Source: an uncultured Bacteroides sp. (lineage in GTDB: Bacteria > Bacteroidota > Bacteroidia > Bacteroidales > Bacteroidaceae). From it: a stretch of 64,000 nt of DNA. The first letter of the stretch is position 1. The number at the start of each line of letters is the position of its first letter. Under the pieces are notes generated by a model. That model made no database searches. It worked only from the letters and a program-made list of their open reading frames with translations, and was not told where the DNA came from. Where the stretch lies: contig CAMQVH010000002.1 of NCBI GenBank assembly GCA_947038155.1, forward strand, positions 124,001 through 188,000. The letters are read 5' to 3'. The translations under genes were made by a program, and so were the position numbers. This document shows, in pieces, positions 28,201-34,302 of the stretch.

Positions 28201-28668
28201 AAAGGTCGTGTCCAGCTTCTCTCCCACATTCAGTTTCAAGGTCTTATCGCTCAACTCCTTGCGGGATACCACTTTCTCTGCCAGCGCATCCGGATAAGTA
28301 ACGATGCACAAGCCTTCTTCTCCTTTCTGCAACCGGCTCAGTACTTCTGTACGCAGAATCTCGTTGGCCGCATCCTTTTGACCGTACTTGATGGAACGGC
28401 GGAATGAAGACGGGAAGAAAAACACTTTCTCTGTTCCCAGCACTTGTGTCAGGTCATGATAAAAATAGCCCGCCTCTTCCAGGTCTCCCAGTACAAAGAC
28501 AAACGGACACACATCTTGTTTCACCAATACAGAAGAGAAAAGAGAAGCGGAAGAAGCACATAAGCCCCCGCAAAAAATAGTTTGAACGGACGCATCCTTC
28601 AGCAGTCGTTCCATGACTGCCGTATTAGGATGAGCGGCATATTGTTGTTGCAACTCAGTTATTGTCAT
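25291..28668 (-). CDS. mfd: Transcription-repair coupling factor Mfd
   Basis: It removes RNA polymerase stalled at DNA lesions and recruits UvrA. The 1125 residues are near the usual length. In order: a UvrB-like N-terminal region (about 1-330); the CarD-like RNA polymerase interaction domain with FTPGDYVVHTDHGIGRFSG (near 435-455); the translocase with Walker A GDVGFGKTE (near 586) and Walker B DEEQ (near 686), plus TATPIPRTL and the QMRGRVGRS motif; and the C-terminal TRCF domain (about 970-1075). The -7 box TACTTTTG is at 28694-28687. It is divergent from the DPM1-like gene across a 244-bp gap that holds the 22-bp array at 28749. Confidence 0.98.
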   Translation of the reverse strand: MTITELQQQYAAHPNTAVMERLLKDASVQTIFCGGLCASSASLFSSVLVKQDVCPFVFVLGDLEEAGYFYHDLTQVLGTEKVFFFPSSFRRSIKYGQKDAANEILRTEVLSRLQKGEEGLCIVTYPDALAEKVVSRKELSDKTLKLNVGEKLDTTFITDVLHSYGFEYVDYVYEPGQYAVRGSIIDVFSFASEYPYRIDFFGDEVESIRTFEVESQLSRERKEGVAIVPDLAVTGDVTTSFLDFIPKETVLAMRDFLWLRERIQVVHDEALTPQAIAVQEAEENGGITLEGKLVDGSEFTVRALEFRRMEFGNKPTGTPDAKISFHTSVQPIFHKNFDLVAGSFKDYLEQGYSLYICSDSTKQTDRIRAIFEDRGDKIQFTPVVRTIHEGFVDHTLHLCIFTDHQLFDRFHKYNLKSDKARSGKVALSLKELNQFTPGDYVVHTDHGIGRFSGLVRIPNGDTTQEVLKLVFQNEDVVFVSIHSLHKVSKYKGKDGEAPRLNKLGTGAWEKLKDRTKAKIKDIARDLIKLYSQRRQEKGFSYSPDSFLQRELEASFIYEDTPDQSKATMEVKADMESDRPMDRLVCGDVGFGKTEVAIRAAFKAVADNKQVAVLVPTTVLAYQHFQTFRERLKDLPCRVEYLSRARTAAQSKAVLKGLREGEVSILIGTHRILGKDVQFKDLGLLIIDEEQKFGVSVKEKLRQLKVNVDTLTMTATPIPRTLQFSLMGARDLSVISTPPPNRYPIQTEVHTFNEEVITDAINFEMSRNGQVFFVNNRIANLPELKAMIERHIPDCRVAIGHGQMEPTQLEQIIFDFVNYDYDVLLATTIIESGIDIPNANTIIINQAQNFGLSDLHQMRGRVGRSNKKAFCYLLAPPLSSLTAEGKRRLQAIENFSDLGSGIHIAMQDLDIRGAGNLLGAEQSGFIADLGYETYQKILAEAVHELRNDEFAELYADEIKGEGQISGEEFVDECQIESDLELLLPATYVTGSSERMLLYRELDGLTLDKDVDAFRFRLEDRFGPVPPETQELLRIVPLRRLAARLGVEKVFLKGGRMTLFFVSNADSPFYQSQAFGKMIDYMMKYTRRCDLREQNGRRSMLIKDVTNVETAVSVLQEIVALPVKEQD

Positions 28669-28686
28669 AGCTATAAAATTTCACCG

Positions 28687-28694
28687 CAAAAGTA
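28687..28694 (-). promoter_or_regulatory. -7 box of mfd
   Basis: On the minus strand TACTTTTG fits TAnnTTTG, 18 nt before the mfd start codon. Confidence 0.6.
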
Positions 28695-28748
28695 CGAAAA
28701 AAGAACCGGGATTGATATAGTCACACCGAAGTTTTCTTCTTCAAGATT

Positions 28749-28820
28749 GTTTCAAGCCTTGAAACTATTGGTTTCAAAGGTTGAAACTAAAAGTTTCAAG
28801 GCATGAAACCAATAGTTTCA
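28749..28820. repeat. Array of 22-bp repeats built from back-to-back palindromes (GTTTCA/TGAAAC)
   Basis: Seven half-sites alternate between GTTTCA and TGAAAC at exact 11-bp steps (28749, 28760, 28771, 28782, 28793, 28804, 28815), all identical to the hexamer, separated by 5-nt spacers. Segments 28760-28776 and 28804-28820 are perfect 17-nt reverse complements, with an inner 7-bp hairpin (28781-28787 with 28793-28799) between them, so a branched cruciform is possible. It lies in the divergent gap between mfd and the glycosyltransferase. Confidence 0.92.
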
Positions 28821-28885
28821 CACCGGGGAACAAATGCCAACACGTTAAATTATCCTTAGTCCCTTTATAACTAAAGGAAAAGCAC

Positions 28886-28893
28886 TACATTTG
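28886..28893 (+). promoter_or_regulatory. -7 box of the DPM1-pyrC operon
   Basis: TACATTTG matches TAnnTTTG, 19 nt before the start codon at 28913 and downstream of the 22-bp array. Confidence 0.6.
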
Positions 28894-28912
28894 TCTTAAA
28901 AATAGGACTTCT

Positions 28913-29656
28913 ATGCAATTATCAGATAGCATCGTTATTATCCCGACCTATAATGAACGGGAGAACATAGAAAATATTATCCGTGCCGTTTTCGGCTTAG
29001 ACAAAGTATTCCATATACTGGTTATAGAAGACGGATCTCCGGACGGCACTGCAAGCATTGTGAAAACTTTGCAACAGGAATTCCCCGAACGCCTCTTTAT
29101 GATCGAGCGCAAAGGGAAGCTAGGATTGGGTACTGCTTACATCGCAGGATTCAAGTGGGCGTTGGAGCACGCATACGAATATATCTTCGAGATGGATGCC
29201 GATTTCAGCCATAACCCGAATGATCTGCCCCGTTTGTATGCGGCTTGTGCAAAAGAAGGAGGAGACGTATCTGTCGGCTCCCGTTATGTAAGCGGCGTGA
29301 ATGTAGTCAACTGGCCGATGGGACGGGTGCTGATGTCTTATTTTGCCTCCAAGTATGTCCGCTTCATTACCGGTATTCCGGTGCATGATACGACTGCCGG
29401 ATTTGTATGCTACCGCCGTCAGGTGCTGGAAACAATCGATCTGGATCATGTTCGCTTCAAAGGCTACGCTTTTCAGATCGAGATGAAGTTCACTGCTTAC
29501 AAATGCGGATTCAAGATCATAGAAGTCCCCGTCATCTTCATTAACCGTGAGTTGGGAACCTCCAAGATGAACAGCAGTATCTTTGGAGAAGCCATATTCG
29601 GAGTGATCAAGTTAAAAATAAATAGTTGGTTCCATAAATTCCCGCAAAAGAAATGA
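28913..29656 (+). CDS. DPM1-like GT2 glycosyltransferase (polyprenol monophosphomannose synthase type)
   Basis: GT-A-fold glycosyltransferase of family 2, 247 residues. It transfers a sugar from a nucleotide donor to a polyprenyl phosphate at the cytoplasmic face of the membrane. Visible motifs are IIPTYNERENIENII (residues 9-23), VIEDGSPDGTA (near 43), the metal-binding EMDADFSHNP (near 93) and the acceptor-side GSRYVSGVNVVNWP (near 120-135). It has no C-terminal membrane helices, like the short DPM1 form. The stop overlaps the pyrC start by 4 nt, so the two are translationally coupled. The sugar transferred cannot be read from the sequence. Confidence 0.9.
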   Translation: MQLSDSIVIIPTYNERENIENIIRAVFGLDKVFHILVIEDGSPDGTASIVKTLQQEFPERLFMIERKGKLGLGTAYIAGFKWALEHAYEYIFEMDADFSHNPNDLPRLYAACAKEGGDVSVGSRYVSGVNVVNWPMGRVLMSYFASKYVRFITGIPVHDTTAGFVCYRRQVLETIDLDHVRFKGYAFQIEMKFTAYKCGFKIIEVPVIFINRELGTSKMNSSIFGEAIFGVIKLKINSWFHKFPQKK

Positions 29657-30990
29657 AACGTATACTGATAAAAAATGCCGTAATTGTCAACGAAGGAAGA
29701 AAAGTTCCGGGATCTGTTGTTATTGAAGGTGAGAAGATTGCTGAGATCTTAGTTGACGGACAAGAGGCTGCCATGCCTTGTGACGAAACGATTGACGCAT
29801 CCGGCTGTTATCTTTTGCCGGGAGCTATTGACGAGCACGTACATTTCCGCGATCCGGGGCTGACTCATAAAGCAGATATCACAACGGAAAGCCATGCCGC
29901 GGCAGCCGGAGGAGTTACCTCGATCATGGACATGCCGAACACAAATCCTCAGACCACAACTTTGGAAGCACTGAATGACAAACTGGCTTTGCTGGCGGAA
30001 AAATCATCTGTCAACTTCTCCTGTTATTTCGGAGCGACCAACAATAATTATCCGTTATTCAGTCAGCTGGACAAAAACCGGGTATGTGGGGTGAAGTTAT
30101 TTATGGGTTCCAGTACGGGAAATATGCTGGTAGACCGGATGGCAAGTCTGCGCAATATCTTCGGAGGTACGGATTTACTGATTGCAGCACACTGTGAAGA
30201 TCAGGGAATCATCAAAGAGAATACGGATAAATATAAAAAAGAATACGGTGACGATGTGCCTTTGGCACTTCATCCGGTCATCCGCTCGGAAGAGGCTTGT
30301 TACCGTTCTTCCGCTTTGGCGGTGCAATTGGCACGCGAGACCAATGCGCGTCTGCATATCATGCATATTTCTACAGCTAAAGAACTGAGTTTATTCTCCA
30401 AAGCACCTTTGGCAGAGAAGCGTATTACCGCCGAAGCGTGTGTGTCTCATCTAATTTTTACCGAAGAAGATTATCAGACCTTAGGGGCACGCATCAAATG
30501 TAATCCTGCCATCAAAACGGCAGAAGACCGGAAGGCTTTGCAGGAGGCAGTCAACAGCGGTCTGATCGACGCTATAGCGACCGACCATGCTCCGCACTCC
30601 TTGAGCGAAAAAGAAGGGGGCGCATTAAAAGCCATGTCCGGCATGCCGACCATACAATTCTCTTTGGTCAGTATGCTCGAATTGGCAGACAAGGGTGCTT
30701 TCAGCATCGAAAAGGTAGTAGAGAAGATGTCTCATGCCCCTGCACAAATGTATGAGATACGTAATCGCGGATTTATCCGGAAAGGATATCAGGCGGATCT
30801 GGTTCTGGTTCGTCCCGACAGTGAGTGGACTGTTACTACAGACTGCATCCTGAGCAAATGTAAATGGAGCCCGCTGGAAGGTCATACTTTCCACTGGAAG
30901 GTCGAAAAAACATTTGTGAACGGTCATCTGTTATATAACAACGGAACCATTGACGAGAATTATCGTGGACAGGAGTTAAGATTCAGATAA
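29653..30990 (+). CDS. pyrC: Dihydroorotase, class I type
   Basis: Amidohydrolase that cyclises carbamoyl-aspartate to dihydroorotate in pyrimidine synthesis; zinc-dependent and cytoplasmic. The 445 residues and motifs fit the class I (longer) dihydroorotases: DEHVHFRDPG (near residue 60-69) with two metal-binding His, a conserved GVTSIMDMPNTNP (near 90), the HIMHIST segment (near 235) and DAIATDHAPH (near 306-315) with the catalytic Asp. The start ATG overlaps the glycosyltransferase stop. The next gene begins 25 nt after its stop, so a three-gene operon is likely. Confidence 0.95.
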   Translation: MKRILIKNAVIVNEGRKVPGSVVIEGEKIAEILVDGQEAAMPCDETIDASGCYLLPGAIDEHVHFRDPGLTHKADITTESHAAAAGGVTSIMDMPNTNPQTTTLEALNDKLALLAEKSSVNFSCYFGATNNNYPLFSQLDKNRVCGVKLFMGSSTGNMLVDRMASLRNIFGGTDLLIAAHCEDQGIIKENTDKYKKEYGDDVPLALHPVIRSEEACYRSSALAVQLARETNARLHIMHISTAKELSLFSKAPLAEKRITAEACVSHLIFTEEDYQTLGARIKCNPAIKTAEDRKALQEAVNSGLIDAIATDHAPHSLSEKEGGALKAMSGMPTIQFSLVSMLELADKGAFSIEKVVEKMSHAPAQMYEIRNRGFIRKGYQADLVLVRPDSEWTVTTDCILSKCKWSPLEGHTFHWKVEKTFVNGHLLYNNGTIDENYRGQELRFR

Positions 30991-31015
30991 ACAGCAACTC
31001 GTCATTTATAAACAT

Positions 31016-31918
31016 ATGATTTTATCTTATAAGATACATAACGTCGCCCCCTACATCAATTGGATTTACTTTTTCCATGCATGGGGATTCCAACCTCGTT
31101 TCGCAGCGATCGCCAACATTCACGGTTGCGATGTCTGTCGTGCTTCGTGGCTGACTACTTTTCCGGAAGAAGACCGCAACAAGGCTTCCGAAGCTATGCA
31201 ACTGTTTAAGGAAGCCAACCGGATGCTGGATTTACTTGACAGGGATTATGAAGTGAGAACTATCTTCAAACTTTGCAAAGCAAACTCGGACGGAGACAAT
31301 CTGGTGATTGAAAAAGAAACCGATCAATTCCTCGTTTTCCCTTTACTCCGCCAGCAGACGCCTAAACGTGACGGAAGTCCGTTCCTTTGTCTGAGTGACT
31401 TTATCCGTCCTCTTTCTTCCGGCATTCCGGATACAATAGGTGCCTTTGCTTCTTGCATAGATGCAGATATGGAAGGCCTGTACGAGCAAGATCCCTACAA
31501 GCATTTACTCGTCCAGACTCTTTCTGACCGTCTGGCAGAAGCTGCTACGGAAAAAATGCACGAATATGTACGCAAAGAAGCGTGGGGATACGCCAAAGAT
31601 GAAAGTCTGTCAATGCCCGATCTGTTGGTCGAGAAATATCAAGGGATTCGCCCTGCCGTAGGCTACCCGTCCCTACCCGATCAATCCATCAATTTCCTGT
31701 TGGACGAACTGCTGGATATGAAACAGATAGGAATCACGCTGACCGAGAATGGTGCCATGTACCCTCATGCTTCGGTCTGCGGACTGATGTTTGCCCATCC
31801 GGCTGCCGAATACTTCTCTGTCGGAAAGATAGGAGAAGACCAGCTCGAAGACTATGCCCGCCGTCGGGGAAAAAGTACGGAGGAAATGCGAAAATTCCTG
31901 GCTGCCAATCTGCAATAA
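31016..31918 (+). CDS. Free-standing activation (reactivation) domain of B12-dependent methionine synthase
   Basis: The last two-thirds match the C-terminal AdoMet-binding activation domain of MetH: ADRLAEA-type start (DRLAEAATEKMHEYVRK), WGYAKDESL, the YQGIRPAVGYPSLPD motif with the conserved Arg and Gly-Tyr, TENGAMYPHASVCGLMFAHP and EDYARRRGKS. In E. coli this domain is fused to the C-terminus of a chain of about 1200 residues. Here it is a separate 300-residue protein with its own N-terminal part, and no other MetH domain is in the window. I infer that methionine synthase is split in this organism and that this protein re-methylates oxidised cobalamin in trans. Probably co-transcribed with pyrC. 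Confidence 0.88.
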   Translation: MILSYKIHNVAPYINWIYFFHAWGFQPRFAAIANIHGCDVCRASWLTTFPEEDRNKASEAMQLFKEANRMLDLLDRDYEVRTIFKLCKANSDGDNLVIEKETDQFLVFPLLRQQTPKRDGSPFLCLSDFIRPLSSGIPDTIGAFASCIDADMEGLYEQDPYKHLLVQTLSDRLAEAATEKMHEYVRKEAWGYAKDESLSMPDLLVEKYQGIRPAVGYPSLPDQSINFLLDELLDMKQIGITLTENGAMYPHASVCGLMFAHPAAEYFSVGKIGEDQLEDYARRRGKSTEEMRKFLAANLQ

Positions 31919-31987
31919 CTTTCGTTTACTTGTGATTTTTCTCCTTTTCGCACGACTAACTAACCAGAAAAGTAACCCATTTAATTC

Positions 31988-32497
31988 ATGAGAGAACGAA
32001 CAACAGAGGCAACCAACCCTATTGAGCAGGAGTTCTTATCGGTCATCCGCGAATATGAACGGGTGATCTACAAGGTATGTTACTTATATACCAATCCTAA
32101 CGCCCCGCTCAATGACCTCTATCAGGATGTGATACTCAACCTCTGGAAAGCCTATCCCAAGTTCAGAAGAGAATGCAAAATGTCCACATGGATTTACCGC
32201 ATCGCCCTGAACACGTGTATCAGCTTTTTCCGCAAAGAGAAGAATGTACCGGAAATCGTTACCCTCACCCGCGAAGCGGACTGGATAATAGAGGAACATG
32301 ACCCGATCCACGAAATGCTGAGGCAACTTTATCAAATGATCAATCAGCTGGGACAACTCGACAAATCAATTATCCTGCTTTATCTTGAAGACAAAAGCTA
32401 CGAAGATATTGCGGAGATCACCGGACTGACGGTGACCAATGTGGCTACCAAACTGAGCCGTATCAAAGACAAACTAAAAAAAATGAAAAAGGAGTAA
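31988..32497 (+). CDS. ECF-type sigma factor
   Basis: A 169-residue sigma-70-family protein with region 2 (LYQDVILNLWKAYPKFR, then STWIYRIALNTCISFFRK; about residues 40-85) and region 4 (LEDKSYEDIAEITGLTVTN, about 125-155), and no region 1 or 3. Such factors redirect RNA polymerase to a small regulon. The gene just downstream encodes a membrane protein that is a candidate partner or anti-sigma factor. It is not adjacent to susC/susD genes, so a FecI-like role in glycan uptake is unlikely. Confidence 0.92.
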   Translation: MRERTTEATNPIEQEFLSVIREYERVIYKVCYLYTNPNAPLNDLYQDVILNLWKAYPKFRRECKMSTWIYRIALNTCISFFRKEKNVPEIVTLTREADWIIEEHDPIHEMLRQLYQMINQLGQLDKSIILLYLEDKSYEDIAEITGLTVTNVATKLSRIKDKLKKMKKE

Positions 32498-32503
32498 TCA
32501 TAT

Positions 32504-33082
32504 ATGGAACTGGAAGAACTGAAAAAATCATGGAATGCCCTGGATGAGCACTTAAAAGATAAGGAGCTGATCAAAGAGGAAGAACTTGGCAAACTGATAG
32601 GACATGCAGACAAAGGTATCCATGCCATTGCCCGGCTGAATATCAAACTCATCCTGATTTCTTTGCCGGTATTGGTCTTATTCCTGCTGGAAGTCCTGTT
32701 GCACGGCAGACTGAATCCGATCTATATCATTATCATTCTATCGTGGATTCCCGCACTCTACTGGGACATCACCACCACCCGTTTTCTACAACAGACGAAA
32801 GTGGATGAAATGCCTCTGATAGAAGTGATCAGCCGTGTCAACCGTATCCATCGGTGGATGATCCGGGAACGTCTGATTGCCACTGCTTTCCTCCTTATAC
32901 TGGCGGTACTCTCATTTATTTATTGGCAGATATGGCAATATGGAATAGCCATCATTCTGTTTTTTATCCTGCTTTGGGGAGCTGGCCTGGGGCTGATCTT
33001 GTGGATTTATCGCAAGAAATTCCTGAACCGTATTCAGGAAATCAAGAAGAACCTGGACGAACTTAAAATCATAGACAGTTGA
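32504..33082 (+). CDS. Four-helix inner-membrane protein, candidate partner of the sigma factor
   Basis: I do not recognise a family. The start lies 6 nt after the sigma factor stop, so the genes are coupled. A cytoplasmic N-terminus of about 45 residues (ELEELKKSWNALDEHLK...) precedes four predicted membrane helices (about 50-70, 74-92, 120-140, 145-165), and the chain ends in a charged tail. An N-terminal soluble helix pair in front of membrane helices, next to a sigma gene, is the usual layout of an anti-sigma factor, but no zinc-binding HxxxCxxC motif is visible. The role is inference. Confidence 0.8.
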   Translation: MELEELKKSWNALDEHLKDKELIKEEELGKLIGHADKGIHAIARLNIKLILISLPVLVLFLLEVLLHGRLNPIYIIIILSWIPALYWDITTTRFLQQTKVDEMPLIEVISRVNRIHRWMIRERLIATAFLLILAVLSFIYWQIWQYGIAIILFFILLWGAGLGLILWIYRKKFLNRIQEIKKNLDELKIIDS

Positions 33083-33135
33083 CCAGAGTCAGCTGCTTCG
33101 CCTATTTCAACTAAAAATTTAATATCCGTGCTGTT

Positions 33136-34302
33136 ATGTTGCAACGCCTATTTATATTTTTACTTATTTTCCTTATTCTACCGGACATTTATCTATATCT
33201 CAGATTTATCGTTCATCTGACGGCAAAACGCTGGCTGAGAATCCTCTACTGGTTGCCTGCTTTCCTGCTATCCGCAGGATTACTTTATCTGGTTTACTTC
33301 TCCAATAACGCCTTTGCCGAACGCCATACACAGGCTATTGGATGGTTTTCCATCTTTTTCTTCCTGTTTACGGCTCCTAAATTATTGCTGTCTCTCTGCA
33401 CAATTATCGGGATACCTTTCCACAAATGGCTACGGTGGCCCCGAACTCCCTTTATCTGTACCGGACTGACATTAGCCGTGATTTCTATCGTAATGATCAT
33501 CTACGGGTCTTTTATCGGACGCACGCAGTTTGACGTCAAAGAGGTAACTTATTCCTCGCCCAAGCTTCCATCGGCTTTCGATGGATACCGTATTGTTCAG
33601 CTGTCGGATATTCATATCGGAAGTTGGCAGGGAAATGCTTCCGCTATTCAGAAGTTAGTAAAACTGGTGAATGAGCAACAGGCCGATCTTATCGTCTTTA
33701 CCGGTGATCTGGTTAATCATCGTGCAGTCGAACTGAATGATTTTCAAGATATACTGGCCGGACTGAAAGCCAAAGATGGAGTCTACTCCATTTTAGGGAA
33801 TCATGATTACGGTCCTTATTTCCACTGGAAAAGCAAAGATGAGCAAGATGATAATCTGAACGATCTTCTGCAAAGACAAGCCGCTATGGGCTGGAAGTTA
33901 TTGAATAATTCTCATACGATTCTGATTCAGGGCAGCGACAGTATCGCCCTTATTGGAGTTGAAAACGAAGGAGAACCGCCTTTCTCCCAATATGCTGACC
34001 TCCCCGAAGCGATGCGGGGAACCGAAGGAATGTTCCAGATACTTTTAAGCCATAACCCTACCCACTGGAGACGGGAAGTACTTCCACAAACAGACATCGA
34101 TTTAATGCTGGCAGGGCATACCCATGCCATGCAGTTAAAATTCGGGAATCATTCTCCTTCCTCTTACATCTATCCCGAATGGAGCGGGATGTATCTGGAA
34201 GGAACACGTGGTTTGTACGTAAATGAAGGCATCGGCTATGTCGGACTTCCTTTCCGCTTCGGTGCATGGCCGGAAATAACGGTGCTTACCCTACGACGGT
34301 AA
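33136..34302 (+). CDS. Membrane-anchored calcineurin-like metallophosphoesterase
   Basis: The N-terminal third holds four predicted membrane helices (about residues 3-25, 35-52, 68-90, 105-125). The rest is a binuclear metallophosphoesterase domain with the full motif set: LSDIHIGSWQ (near 156), FTGDLVNH (near 190), LGNHDYG (near 218) and GHTHAMQ (near 330). This matches the YkuE/YaeI-like branch; the substrate is unknown (phospholipid head groups or nucleotides are possible by family). The last 17 nt overlap the 3' end of the convergent sbcC. Confidence 0.9.
   Translation: MLQRLFIFLLIFLILPDIYLYLRFIVHLTAKRWLRILYWLPAFLLSAGLLYLVYFSNNAFAERHTQAIGWFSIFFFLFTAPKLLLSLCTIIGIPFHKWLRWPRTPFICTGLTLAVISIVMIIYGSFIGRTQFDVKEVTYSSPKLPSAFDGYRIVQLSDIHIGSWQGNASAIQKLVKLVNEQQADLIVFTGDLVNHRAVELNDFQDILAGLKAKDGVYSILGNHDYGPYFHWKSKDEQDDNLNDLLQRQAAMGWKLLNNSHTILIQGSDSIALIGVENEGEPPFSQYADLPEAMRGTEGMFQILLSHNPTHWRREVLPQTDIDLMLAGHTHAMQLKFGNHSPSSYIYPEWSGMYLEGTRGLYVNEGIGYVGLPFRFGAWPEITVLTLRR

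Noticed and set aside
28913..31918. Cobalamin riboswitch for the MetH activation gene
   Set aside because: The gap before 31016 is only 25 nt and the operon leader shows no B12-box-like sequence.
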